Below, piece after piece: positions 1 through 8,504 of a stretch of 58,520 nucleotides of DNA. The DNA comes from Nitrospirota bacterium. Its GTDB lineage: Bacteria; Nitrospirota; Nitrospiria; 2-01-FULL-66-17. Numbering within the stretch: the first letter of the stretch is position 1; each line of letters starts with the position of its first letter. The translations under genes were made by a program, and so were the position numbers. The notes under the pieces were generated by a model that saw only the letters and a list, made by a program, of their open reading frames with translations, was not told the origin of the DNA and made no database searches. The stretch covers positions 1 to 58,520 of the forward strand of contig JBFLXB010000023.1 in assembly GCA_040757335.1 (NCBI GenBank). Direction: 5' to 3'.

Positions 1-13
1 CCGCGCTCGCGAG

Positions 14-47
14 CGTCGGGCTGGGGTAGGTAGCCCCCCGCCCGACG
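14..47. terminator. GC-rich hairpin near the window edge
   Basis: An 8-bp perfect stem (CGTCGGGC with GCCCGACG) is extended by an inner GGGG/CCCC pairing. It lies about 180 bp past the end of the minus-strand kinase/phosphatase gene. No T-run follows in either direction, so a terminator role is only plausible. The remaining sequence between it and the kinase gene shows no convincing gene. Confidence 0.3.
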
Positions 48-229
48 CCGGGAGCCTCCTCAAGATCCCCCGAGAGGACCGAGGAACCGCCCCACGCGAG
101 CGGCGCGTCATCGTCACGTCAATGCAGGAGCAGTGCCATCACCACGGGCACGAAAATCACGCGGCCACGGCGAAAACACCCCGAAGAAGCGACAGAAATG
201 TGGCGGAGGCCGCAGAAATGTCCGGGCGG

Positions 230-1924
230 TCAGCGCGAGAGCAGCGCGGCAAGCAGGGCCAGCGCGAGCAGAGACGCGGTGATCTGCCAAAAGAGCAGCG
301 GGTTTCGCTCATACAATGAGCGCGGGCGGCGCTTGGAGACCGGGCCTTGGGCCAACCCCTGTTCGAGCTCAAAGGCGAGTTCCATGGCGTCCTGATGGCG
401 GTCATCGGCGGTCGCGGCGGTGGCCCGCAGCAGGAGCGCATCAAGCCACGCCGGCAAATCCGGACGAAGCTGCGCGGGGCTGGCGCGACGATGGAACCGC
501 GGCCGCGAAAACGCTTCGATCTCTCCGTAGGGGTACCGTCCGGTGAACAGCCGGTGCAGCGTGACCCCGAGTGCGTACACGTCGGAACGTTCATCCCCCG
601 CAAAGCCGTCCAACAGCTCGGGCGCCATGTAACTGGGGGTACCGGGAATGACGTCGGATTCCGATGCAGGAACGCCGGGGAGGCGCGCCGCCCCGAGGTC
701 AAACAGCTTGACTCCCCCGCCTTCGCACACCATGACGTTGTCGGGCTTGACGTCGCGGTGGATGATCTGCCGACGGTTGAGCGCATACACGGCTTTGGCC
801 AATTCGACCCCGATGCGGACCCCTTCTTCAACGGTCATCGGCCCGGCAGCCAGTCGCTGCTCGAGCGTGATCCCGCGGTAATACGGAGTCACGGAGTACA
901 ACCGAGTTTGTCGGCCCGGTGGAAGATCGATGGCGTTAGCCAGCCAGGGACTGCGTACCCGCGACGCGATCCAGCCTTCGCGGATAAACGCTCGCCTCGC
1001 CGCGGCTTCACCCGCCACGCGAGGGTGAGGAAACTTCAAGACCACTTCGCGCGGCTCAACCGTATCCACCGCCGCGAACAGGCGATTGTATCGTCCATTG
1101 GAGAGCTGCGCGGTGAGCCGAAACCCGTCCACCACGTCGCCGACCGCGGGGAGATCTCCCAACGGCCACGTCGCCATCGTCGATTCCAACTCCTCGGCCT
1201 CGATCGGCGGAACCTGTTTCACATCGACAACCAGCGCGGTAGCGTTGTCCCGTCCGCCCGCTTCGAGCGCGCGTTTGACGAGTCGCTCCGCCGCGTGCTG
1301 GGGCGAATCCGGATCAAGCAACAAGTCGGCGAGTACGCGGTCGGCCAACACGCCGTGAACCCCGTCGCTGCACAAGACAAAACGGTCGTCGGGTCTGAGG
1401 GGTTCGACGCTGTGGTCGATACGGAGGGTGTCCTCGATCCCAACGGCCCGGTACAAGACGTGGTGAAGATCGGGATGGCGCAGGGTGTGATCGATGGTCA
1501 ACCTCGCCAAGCGGCCGTCGCGCCAACGATACACCCGACTGTCGCCCACGTGGACCACGTGCGCTTCGCGGCCGCGGACGATCAACGCACTGAAGGTCGT
1601 GGCCATGTTGGCCAGGCAGGGGTCGAGGCGGCCCTGCGCAAAGACCCACCGGTTCATCGCATCCAGCGCTCGGCCCGCGGCTCGCTCCACCCCGATGGTC
1701 TCGGGCGAGCCGTAGTAGCCGTCGACAAATCCCCGCACCGTCAGTTCGGCGGCGGTCCGGCCTCCCAGCGAGCCACCCACGCCGTCCGCCACCGCGGCCA
1801 CCACCCCGCGCAGCGCGCGTTGGGTCTCGTCGCCGAGAAACACCCCGACGTAGTCTTCATTGCGCTCCCGAGCCCCGCGCTCGCTCGCGAACCCGATCTC
1901 CGTGGTCAACACGCCACCCGCCAT
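230..1924 (-). CDS. Fused PP2C phosphatase / Ser-Thr protein kinase with C-terminal membrane anchor
   Basis: 564 residues. The N-terminal PP2C-type phosphatase (about 1-238) shows the acidic metal-binding sites NED22-24, ADGVGG46-51, SDG186-188 and GRDN224-227. The kinase domain (about 268-520) has the ATP-binding Lys297, the catalytic HRD389-391, DLG409-411 in place of DFG, and APE434-436. The Gly-rich loop is degenerate. A hydrophobic helix at 545-563 probably anchors it with both domains in the cytoplasm. Such fusions are found beside nitrate transporter and nirBD genes in Pseudomonas and others, and here it follows narK on the same strand. A regulatory role in nitrogen-oxide uptake is inferred from context; the substrate is unknown. 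Confidence 0.9.
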   Translation of the reverse strand: MAGGVLTTEIGFASERGARERNEDYVGVFLGDETQRALRGVVAAVADGVGGSLGGRTAAELTVRGFVDGYYGSPETIGVERAAGRALDAMNRWVFAQGRLDPCLANMATTFSALIVRGREAHVVHVGDSRVYRWRDGRLARLTIDHTLRHPDLHHVLYRAVGIEDTLRIDHSVEPLRPDDRFVLCSDGVHGVLADRVLADLLLDPDSPQHAAERLVKRALEAGGRDNATALVVDVKQVPPIEAEELESTMATWPLGDLPAVGDVVDGFRLTAQLSNGRYNRLFAAVDTVEPREVVLKFPHPRVAGEAAARRAFIREGWIASRVRSPWLANAIDLPPGRQTRLYSVTPYYRGITLEQRLAAGPMTVEEGVRIGVELAKAVYALNRRQIIHRDVKPDNVMVCEGGGVKLFDLGAARLPGVPASESDVIPGTPSYMAPELLDGFAGDERSDVYALGVTLHRLFTGRYPYGEIEAFSRPRFHRRASPAQLRPDLPAWLDALLLRATAATADDRHQDAMELAFELEQGLAQGPVSKRRPRSLYERNPLLFWQITASLLALALLAALLSR

Positions 1925-1950
1925 GAGAACGACTCTTCTCTATCTCTCGC

Positions 1951-2071
1951 AGGCTGCTCAAAAAGGTTCAGATGCAAGGCGGAGCGAGCACCGCACCGCA
2001 GCGTACTGTGTGCGTACGTGAGGAGCGGATGCGCAGCGACAACGCCGCAGATGGACCTTTTTCAGCAGCCT
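1951..2071. repeat. Dispersed palindromic element, copy R1
   Basis: Imperfect 121-bp palindrome. The left arm begins AGGCTGCTCAAAAAGG and the right arm, read on the minus strand, begins AGGCTGCTGAAAAAGG. Shared internal marks are CAGATGCAAGGCG on the left, a central ACGTGAG, and CATCTGCGGCG on the right (minus strand). It fills the gap between the narK stop codon (one base away) and the kinase/phosphatase start. Other copies are at 26490, 30103, 35048 and 41091. Confidence 0.85.
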
Positions 2072-2072
2072 C

Positions 2073-3332
2073 TCAGACCCGCGCGCCGGATACCGCACCC
2101 CACGTCGTCCTCCAGCGAGCCTTCACCGCCACGAGCCCCACCAACCCCACCAGCGCAAAACCCGAAAAGAGCAGAAACCCCAGGGTGAAGCCTCCGGTGA
2201 GCCCGGCCGACCACCCGAGCGTCTTGGCGAGCACGAATCCGCCCACGCCCCCGGCCGCGCCGACCAACCCGGTGGTCACGCCGATTTCATGGCGAAACCG
2301 CAGGGGAACCAACTGAAAGACCGACCCATTGCCCATCCCCAACGCCATGGCCCCTACGAAAAAGACCGCCACCGATGTCCACGCGATCCCCGGCAGTGAA
2401 TCAAGCGTCCACCCCCCGCTTGCGGGGCGAGGCCCCTCGGGCATCCAGGCCACCGTCAGATACGCGCACCCCACCACTGCAAACAGCAATTGCAACGTCC
2501 GAATGCCGCCGAATCGATCCGCCAGCCAGCCGCCGGCCGGTCTGAAAATCGACCCGGCGAACACCACCAAGGCCGCCATCAGTCCGGCGGTGACGCCGGA
2601 CACATGATACCAGTGCGTGAAATACAACGGGAGGGCGCTGCTCAGGCCCACAAACCCGCCGAATGTGATGGAGTAAAATCCCATGAACCACCAGGTGTCG
2701 TTGTCCGCCAACACCGCGGCGTACCGGCGCCACGCGACCGGCGCCCGTTGATCCGGAGCGTCTTTGGCCATCCACGTATACAGAAAAAACACGATCGTCA
2801 CCGGAACCAGCAGCACCCCGAACACGGATTGCCACCCAAACCGCTCGGCCAACGACGGCACCACCAAGGCGTCAAGCACCACGCCCATGTTGCCCGCACC
2901 GGCAATCCCCATGACCAAGCCTTGGTACCGGGGCGGATACCACCGGCTGGCCTGGGGTAACGCCACGGCAAAACTCGCCCCGGCTACGCCCAAGACTACC
3001 CCCATTAATTCAACGGCAAGTTTGCTGTGCAGGCCGATCAACCACGCGTACGCCAGCCCGACCATGACGATCAGTTGGCCCAATTGACCGGTGCGCTTGG
3101 GACCAAGGTAATCGGCCAGCAGCCCGAGCGGGACTCTGAGCGCGGCGCCGCACAGAATAGGGATGGCGACGATCGAGAACTGCTCGCCAACCCCCAATTG
3201 GAGGTCGCGGGTCAGATAGAGCGACAACGGGCCCAGGACCACCCAGACCATGAAACTCAGATCAAAATATAAAAATGCCGCCACCAGCGTGGGCCAGTGA
3301 CCGGCGCGACGAAACTCCTGCAGGTTGAACAC
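2073..3332 (-). CDS. narK: NarK/NasA-type nitrate/nitrite MFS transporter
   Basis: 419 residues from a GTG start chosen because AAGGAG sits 7 nt upstream and the N-terminus then matches the family (VFNLQEFRRAGHWPTL). An in-frame start 31 codons further up gives an unlikely leader. It is a 12-helix major facilitator protein. Two nitrate-signature-like Gly/Asn motifs are visible, GIAGAGNMG and GMGNGSVFQLVPLRF. Expected role: nitrate uptake and/or nitrite exchange across the inner membrane. It follows the globin gene on the same strand and its stop abuts repeat R1. Whether it imports nitrate or exports nitrite cannot be decided from sequence. Confidence 0.93.
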   Translation of the reverse strand: MFNLQEFRRAGHWPTLVAAFLYFDLSFMVWVVLGPLSLYLTRDLQLGVGEQFSIVAIPILCGAALRVPLGLLADYLGPKRTGQLGQLIVMVGLAYAWLIGLHSKLAVELMGVVLGVAGASFAVALPQASRWYPPRYQGLVMGIAGAGNMGVVLDALVVPSLAERFGWQSVFGVLLVPVTIVFFLYTWMAKDAPDQRAPVAWRRYAAVLADNDTWWFMGFYSITFGGFVGLSSALPLYFTHWYHVSGVTAGLMAALVVFAGSIFRPAGGWLADRFGGIRTLQLLFAVVGCAYLTVAWMPEGPRPASGGWTLDSLPGIAWTSVAVFFVGAMALGMGNGSVFQLVPLRFRHEIGVTTGLVGAAGGVGGFVLAKTLGWSAGLTGGFTLGFLLFSGFALVGLVGLVAVKARWRTTWGAVSGARV

Positions 3333-3433
3333 GAGAGATCTCCTTGTCGATTTCGGCGACAAGGAGCAAGCGGGATGCCACGAGCAGTGGGCGAACCAAT
3401 ACGCAGATTCGACGCAGATCAACAAAAACGTCG

Positions 3434-3473
3434 AACATAAATGTCGCTTTACGACAGTCTAGTCGTAAGCGAC
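3434..3473 (-). promoter_or_regulatory. Candidate narK promoter overlapped by an inverted repeat
   Basis: Read on the minus strand, TAGACT (3456-3461) and TATGTT (3434-3439) are separated by 16 nt and lie about 95 nt before the narK GTG. A near-perfect inverted repeat at 3443-3473 (arms GTCGCTTTACGAC and GTCGTAAGCGAC, one bulged base, 6-nt centre) covers the -35 box. That placement looks like an operator. It matches no FNR or NsrR consensus that I recognise, and a weak terminator for the globin gene is the alternative. Confidence 0.45.
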
Positions 3474-3563
3474 GGGACTTGGATATCCCGACGCGACCGT
3501 GTACCCCCGATCAGCGCTGTTCAGCAACAAGCGCGGGCCGCTGCTCGCGAGAGTCGATCTTGA

Positions 3564-3986
3564 TTACACCGGTACCTCGGCGGCCTTGGCCGCGTCGATC
3601 ATCACGCCCGACAGCAGCGTGTAGGCCGCGACCCACGCGTCCTTCACCTGGGGGGTGAACGATTTCCCCAGCCCCAGCTCCAGTGTCCAGATCAGGGCGG
3701 CTCCCACCGTGTCGTAATGTCCCGGCGTGACGCCGTACCCCACGTGACGTTTCCCCAACTGTTGGACAGCCGGCACGATCTCGTCCAGCCTGGTGAGACC
3801 GTTAACCGCCACGCTGATCATTTGCATCAGCTTTTTCCCCTGCTCGACCATGTCGCCCTTGAAGAGCGCTTTGAGCTCGGGATCGAGCTCGAACAGGCGG
3901 CCGTAGAAGAGCGCCGCAGCCTGATCGGCGATCGGGGCGACCTGCTTGAAACTGCTCTGGACCAATGTGATCTGTTCCGGAGTCAT
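3564..3986 (-). CDS. Single-domain flavohemoglobin-type globin
   Basis: 140 residues with good spacing from AAGGA. The fold resembles Vitreoscilla-type haemoglobin: proximal His81 (GKRHVGYG), a B10-type Tyr28 (LFYGRLF) and an E7-type Gln49 (VEQGKKL). The Tyr/Gln distal pair is the one used for O2 and NO chemistry in flavohemoglobins. The FAD/NAD reductase domain is missing, so an external reductase would be needed for NO dioxygenation. Its position between nitrogen-oxide genes supports a role in NO or nitrite-derived stress; oxygen binding is also possible. Confidence 0.88.
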   Translation of the reverse strand: MTPEQITLVQSSFKQVAPIADQAAALFYGRLFELDPELKALFKGDMVEQGKKLMQMISVAVNGLTRLDEIVPAVQQLGKRHVGYGVTPGHYDTVGAALIWTLELGLGKSFTPQVKDAWVAAYTLLSGVMIDAAKAAEVPV

Positions 3987-4030
3987 GTCGGTTCCTTTCC
4001 TCAGGGTGAACGTCGGTGGATGGGCTTGAC

Positions 4031-4633
4031 TCAGCCGTTCAACGGAATTCGAATCACCACGCCGCCCATGACGTCACCCATCTTGAAGTCTTTTTTGGGC
4101 GAATCCGGATGGGCGTTGTGGCAGGCCACGCACACGGGCGCGACCGCGATGTCGGGGTAGACCGCCGTGAAGTACGTTCTGCCGCCCAAGTCTTCTTTGG
4201 TGTAGTAGGTCTTCCCGGTATTGTCCGCCACGTACTGCAGCCCCGTCTTTTCCGCCTGGGTCTTGGGCGCGTTTTGTTTGTTCACCGGCCACAGCGACTG
4301 AAGCGAGTAACTGAAATCCACGCCCTCGAGTTTCTGCGCGCGCTCCTTGGCCAGCTCGGACCCGAAACGAAACATCTGCGCCGGCAGGGGAACCGCCTTG
4401 TCGTCTTCGAAGTGCTCCGACGCCTTGATCACCTTTTCCTTCATGACCAGCCGGTTGACGATCTTTTGGGTGTAGACGCTGCGGTCCGAGTCCAAGACGA
4501 GGTGCAGCGCGTCCGCCATCACCTTGACCGGCACCATTTCCGCGCTGTCGGAAGCCGCGAGCGTCGCCCCTCCCGCGGTCATGAGAACCACCGCACATGC
4601 CAACCCAACCCCAGCACTCCACTTTCGTTGCAT
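4031..4633 (-). CDS. Periplasmic monoheme DUF3365 (Tll0287-like) cytochrome
   Basis: 200 residues. The start at 4633 is set by AGGAGG 8 nt upstream; longer in-frame starts lack a ribosome site. A signal peptide (about 1-27) is followed by a DUF3365/Tll0287-like domain with one c-type heme motif CVACH (168-172) near the end. This domain occurs alone or as a sensor input domain in bacteria. It lies directly downstream of the 11-heme cytochrome gene, so a role as soluble electron partner or heme-based sensor of that system is reasonable, but no function is proven for this type. Confidence 0.85.
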   Translation of the reverse strand: MQRKWSAGVGLACAVVLMTAGGATLAASDSAEMVPVKVMADALHLVLDSDRSVYTQKIVNRLVMKEKVIKASEHFEDDKAVPLPAQMFRFGSELAKERAQKLEGVDFSYSLQSLWPVNKQNAPKTQAEKTGLQYVADNTGKTYYTKEDLGGRTYFTAVYPDIAVAPVCVACHNAHPDSPKKDFKMGDVMGGVVIRIPLNG

Positions 4634-4710
4634 GGTTTTCTCCTCCTGTCGGTGACGTTGTTGTACAGCGACGGTGCGCCCCTCTTCGCTCCCGAGGTAC
4701 GTCCGTCGGT

Positions 4711-6147
4711 TCAGAAGCCGAACATCCCCGCGAGATCGTCGGCCTCGCCGTCCTGTGTCGCGCGTTTCTCTCGTTGCGCCTTGTCGTACTCCGCGGCCAT
4801 GGACATGGTTGGCACCTTGGTGCGGGGTCGTTCCGCAAAGTTGTTCGTGATCAACGCGGGGTCTGCCAGCGCGTCGATGGAAAAACCCAGGCCGTGGCAA
4901 TGCAGACACGCGGGACGGATCATCTTGGAGTTCGGGGACAAGGTGGCGCTCTGGTTATGGTCCACCACGATCCGGCTCACGAACTCGTCCACGTCCATGC
5001 GGACGCGCGGCATGTGACAGGTGGCGCAGGATACCCCTGATCCCGAAGGCGCGGTCCCGGCCAGTTCTTGTTGCCACACCCGATAGTGGGAAGACGCTTT
5101 GTACGCCAGGCTGTGCTCGTCGCGGTGGCAGCCGAGGCAAGCCTCCGCTGCGGCGCGGCGCGAATCGAACGCGTGGGCGCCGTGGCAGGCCGTACACGTG
5201 AGCGGTTTCTCGTGGGCATCGGCCACCATGGGCAGGCGCGCGGCTGCGGGCGTCATGGGAGACAGGCCGCGCTCGATCCGCATCCCGTGTTTGCCCTTCA
5301 TGAATCGTGCGACCTCAAGACCGTGGCACGCCCCGCACCCGCGCTGATCCGGGTGATCGTCCCATGCAGGGTTGGCGGCTTTCTCGCGCGTGATCACGTG
5401 GCAGGCGCTGCAGTTGACCCCGGAACGGCTGTGGGCCGTGTCGAGCCATTCACGTCTGAGGTTGAGGGCGTTATCCGGAGAGTCCGGTCCATCGGCATCC
5501 GTTAGGGACAACGCCCGCCGGGGGTAACGAGCGCGGGGATAGTCCACGATCGCATCCACCACGCTGCCGAATTCCCGAGCCGGCACCGCGGCTGCGGGGC
5601 GCGTAGCCGGCTCGTCCAGGTGCTTGACCAAGAAATCGGTGTACAGGGCTTGGTTGTCGTGAAAGTTGTGGCAGCCAGAATCTCGACACGTGCTGAACGC
5701 GAGGCCTTCGTGGCTTGGACGATCTTTGGCGACATCGCGGTGACAATGGACGCAGAAATCAGCCGGCTGGGTGAGGCCGTTCTTCGCAGTGATCTCCGGC
5801 CGATGTTCGGTGTGGCAGGTGGTGCAGTGCAGGGCATCGATTTTCCCCAGACGGTCGGCGTTGCGAGGGTCGGTGAACTTAGCCTTGGGATGGCTGTCGA
5901 ACGGCTTCTTGCGCACGTCGCCGTGGCACTCCACGCAGGCCTCCTGGAGGGACTCCACCCCACCGAACGGATTGCGATGGCACGCGCGGCAGGCCTGCGA
6001 CAATTGATGGTGGCCCGCGGTCAGTTCACCAGGCATGAACACGGTCTTGTTTTCCCCCCGCGTCAACGCGAACGCCAAACAGCCCGCAAACGCGGCCGAC
6101 GATAGCAGCCACCATCCCCAGAGCCACAGCGCCTTTCCACGGACCAT
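4711..6147 (-). CDS. Membrane-anchored undecaheme c-type cytochrome
   Basis: 478 residues with an uncleaved N-terminal helix (about 5-28) and the rest periplasmic. There are ten CxxCH motifs (at 53, 71, 108, 132, 246, 271, 318, 337, 374 and 414) plus one CX4CH (154-160), so eleven predicted hemes. They fall in an N-terminal group of five and a C-terminal group of six, separated by a heme-free stretch of about 85 residues. No CxxCK site is present, unlike NrfA, octaheme nitrite reductase or OTR, so the catalytic-heme motif of those enzymes is absent. It begins 14 nt after the NirB-like/diheme-b gene and probably takes electrons from it. Terminal reductase versus electron conduit is unresolved. 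Confidence 0.9.
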   Translation of the reverse strand: MVRGKALWLWGWWLLSSAAFAGCLAFALTRGENKTVFMPGELTAGHHQLSQACRACHRNPFGGVESLQEACVECHGDVRKKPFDSHPKAKFTDPRNADRLGKIDALHCTTCHTEHRPEITAKNGLTQPADFCVHCHRDVAKDRPSHEGLAFSTCRDSGCHNFHDNQALYTDFLVKHLDEPATRPAAAVPAREFGSVVDAIVDYPRARYPRRALSLTDADGPDSPDNALNLRREWLDTAHSRSGVNCSACHVITREKAANPAWDDHPDQRGCGACHGLEVARFMKGKHGMRIERGLSPMTPAAARLPMVADAHEKPLTCTACHGAHAFDSRRAAAEACLGCHRDEHSLAYKASSHYRVWQQELAGTAPSGSGVSCATCHMPRVRMDVDEFVSRIVVDHNQSATLSPNSKMIRPACLHCHGLGFSIDALADPALITNNFAERPRTKVPTMSMAAEYDKAQREKRATQDGEADDLAGMFGF

Positions 6148-6161
6148 CCCCGGCCGGACGA

Positions 6162-8168
6162 TCAGAAGTAGTAGGACTTGAGCACATGGAACGCCAGCAA
6201 CACCGGCACGGGCCACAACCACACCAGGTGAAGCCACACCGCGTTGGCCCGCACCCGCCGCGCCGAGTCCGGCGGCAGGCGGTGTTCCAGCCCCATGACC
6301 AGACTTGCCGCCGCGCCCGACGCCACCATGCCGACGAACGAGGCCATCAGCCACCAATTCAGGTTCGATCCCATGCGCAGGCCGGTGTGCGCGACTAAGA
6401 TCAGGGCTGCCACGCCTCCAAGGACCACGTGCCCCGTCCTCCATCGCCCGTAGCGCGTGGGGGAACCGCGGACCACGCGTTTGCGAAAACTGAAGAGCGC
6501 GAGCAGTGCCGACAGTCCCACCAGCGTGAACCCCGACGCTTGCTTGAGGACCGCGTCGCGCCAGAGTTGATCCCACGCCCAAGCCAGGTGCGTGGTCGTA
6601 CTGAAGGAAATGACCCACGGACCCACAACTCCGGCCGAGGCAACCAGGACCAACACCGCGATCACGATCAGCGTACGGAACGCGGCCGCAGGTTGAATCG
6701 CCGCCGTTCCTCCGAGCAACTCGACGAGCAAGGGCCGGCAGCTTCCGCACACGGTCGATGCACGCGTGGCGGTCGCCAACGCCTCCACGGTGGCACACCC
6801 CGCCGCCGCCGCGGCGCTCAGGGCCCCGCGCGTGACACCCGTGCACGTGCACACCACCATCCGCGACGGCCATTGGCCCACGCACCGGCCCGTTCCGGAA
6901 CACCAAACCTCGCCGCGCCGCCGGAAGCGCGCCAGCTGCCAGGGCCACACCCGTCGCTTCAACATCACGAGTTCCTGGATCCGGGCCAATCCGGCGGCCT
7001 GTCCCAAAACGATGGCGCCGACCGCGCGTCCCCGATCCAGCACGAGCTTGCAGTACACCCCTGATTCCGGACGTGCGTAGGTGATGCACCGCAGCGACGG
7101 CGAGAGATCCATCTCGTTGACCGCGCCGATACTGAACAACGGTCGATCGATCACTTTGAGCCTGGTCGCCGCAATCGAACCGTTGTAGCGCGATGCGCCC
7201 CCGAGGATGCAGTGGGCCGCCACCGCGCTCTGTTCCAGGCCGGGTGCCACGAGACCGTAGGTCCGTCCGCGGTGTTCGGCGCACTCGCCCACCGCGTAGA
7301 TCCTGGGGTCGGTGGTTTGCATGCGATCGTTGACCCGGATGCCTCGCCCGATGCTCAAGCCGTGCGCGGCCGCAAGATCCACGTTGGGGATGATGCCGAC
7401 CGCCACGACCAGCGTGTCGCATTCGACGGTCCGCCCGCTCGCAAGCCGGACCGCGGTCACGCGATCGTTCCCAAGGATCTCCTTCACCCCGTCCGCAAGC
7501 ACGACCGAAATCCCTAACGAGACCACGTGCCGTCGCAATATTTCACCGGCTTCATCGTCGAGCTGCTGCCACATCAAACGCGCGTTGTGCTCGATGACCG
7601 TGACCTGGGTGTGATCGCGCTGCATGGCGCGGGCCACTTCCAGCCCGAGCAGTCCTCCGCCCAACACCACGGTGTGTCGGCTCCGGACGCGCCGGGCGAG
7701 CAAGGCCTGCGCGTTGCTCAGGTTGCGAAAGGTATAGACTCCGAGGCGATCAATGCCGGGAATGGCCGGAATCCTGGGTCGGGATCCGACCGCCAGTACC
7801 AGGTTGGAGTACGGCTGCACCTCCCCGGTCGAGTCCGTCACCGTGCACGCGTCTCTGTCTATGGCCACGACTTCGCAGGAATGGCGCTGGACCACGTGAT
7901 GGTCGTCGGGGACCACGAGCTGGTTGATCAGCGCGGTGTAACCGACCTCGCCAGCCAACAATGCCGAGAGCTTGACCCGATCGTAGGGTTGCCACGGCTC
8001 GTTGCCGTACAGCACCACCGGATGCCGGGGATCGCGCGTGAGGAGCTCCCGCGCCGTGCTAATCCCCACCGGTCCCATCCCCACGATCACCGTCGGGAGG
8101 GGACCGATTGCCGGAACCTCGGCCGTCTCTGTTGCGCTGGGCGCGCGTTTAGCTGTGGCGAATACCAT
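6162..8168 (-). CDS. NirB-like NAD(P)H flavoprotein with BFD [2Fe-2S] domain fused to a diheme-b-like membrane domain
   Basis: 668 residues. The FAD-binding motif VGMGPVG (29-35) and NAD(P)-binding motif LGGGLLGLEVA (169-179) are followed by a BFD-type [2Fe-2S] domain with Cys440, 442, 474 and 477. This is the N-terminal half of NirB or the NasB layout. The siroheme nitrite reductase part is absent. Instead there are five predicted helices (about 499-519, 543-561, 578-596, 605-626, 643-662). Helices 3 and 5 each carry His-x13-His (580/594 and 647/661), the spacing of transmembrane diheme b cytochromes. Electron flow from NAD(P)H through FAD, Fe-S and two b hemes to the periplasmic undecaheme protein is inferred. 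The start lacks a strong ribosome site. Confidence 0.88.
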   Translation of the reverse strand: MVFATAKRAPSATETAEVPAIGPLPTVIVGMGPVGISTARELLTRDPRHPVVLYGNEPWQPYDRVKLSALLAGEVGYTALINQLVVPDDHHVVQRHSCEVVAIDRDACTVTDSTGEVQPYSNLVLAVGSRPRIPAIPGIDRLGVYTFRNLSNAQALLARRVRSRHTVVLGGGLLGLEVARAMQRDHTQVTVIEHNARLMWQQLDDEAGEILRRHVVSLGISVVLADGVKEILGNDRVTAVRLASGRTVECDTLVVAVGIIPNVDLAAAHGLSIGRGIRVNDRMQTTDPRIYAVGECAEHRGRTYGLVAPGLEQSAVAAHCILGGASRYNGSIAATRLKVIDRPLFSIGAVNEMDLSPSLRCITYARPESGVYCKLVLDRGRAVGAIVLGQAAGLARIQELVMLKRRVWPWQLARFRRRGEVWCSGTGRCVGQWPSRMVVCTCTGVTRGALSAAAAAGCATVEALATATRASTVCGSCRPLLVELLGGTAAIQPAAAFRTLIVIAVLVLVASAGVVGPWVISFSTTTHLAWAWDQLWRDAVLKQASGFTLVGLSALLALFSFRKRVVRGSPTRYGRWRTGHVVLGGVAALILVAHTGLRMGSNLNWWLMASFVGMVASGAAASLVMGLEHRLPPDSARRVRANAVWLHLVWLWPVPVLLAFHVLKSYYF

Positions 8169-8504
8169 GAACGACGTCGACTCAACCCAGTGCAATGACG
8201 AGTGGTCGGGCGGCCTCAAGCGTGGGAAGGCCCGTTGGAGAAACCAGGCCCCATCACTCCCGCCCCTGCACCCACAGCTACGCAAGCGCAATGCCAGACA
8301 GCGCGACCTCGAAAATCGCGGCGCGCGGCCTGAGATCACGACGGCTCGGACAGAAGTGTTGGAACCAGCGACACGAGTGTTGTTGCACGGTCGATGTGTG
8401 AACAAGGAGTAGGCAATGACGCGGACGCGTCCACCAGCCCGCGGAAGACACGCGTGGTCTCAGGTACGGGCCGCACGGGAGCGCGCGGTCCACAGACAAT
8501 GCCT
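8169..8504. other. 336-bp gap between nrtC and the NirB-like gene
   Basis: No convincing gene, promoter or hairpin was identified. The minus-strand frame of the NirB-like gene stays open across most of it but reads as unlikely, Arg/Ser/Cys-rich protein. A 30-codon plus-strand frame at 8416 has AGGAG before its ATG but no protein-like character. Confidence 0.5.

Noticed and set aside
347-2188. Long plus-strand open frame opposite the kinase/phosphatase gene
   Set aside because: High-GC shadow frame; the minus strand encodes clear PP2C and kinase motifs and the plus frame has none.
4711-7422. Long start for the undecaheme cytochrome inside the NirB-like gene
   Set aside because: The first 425 codons overlap the NirB-like gene and read as Arg/Gly-rich shadow; the membrane anchor and hemes begin at 6147.
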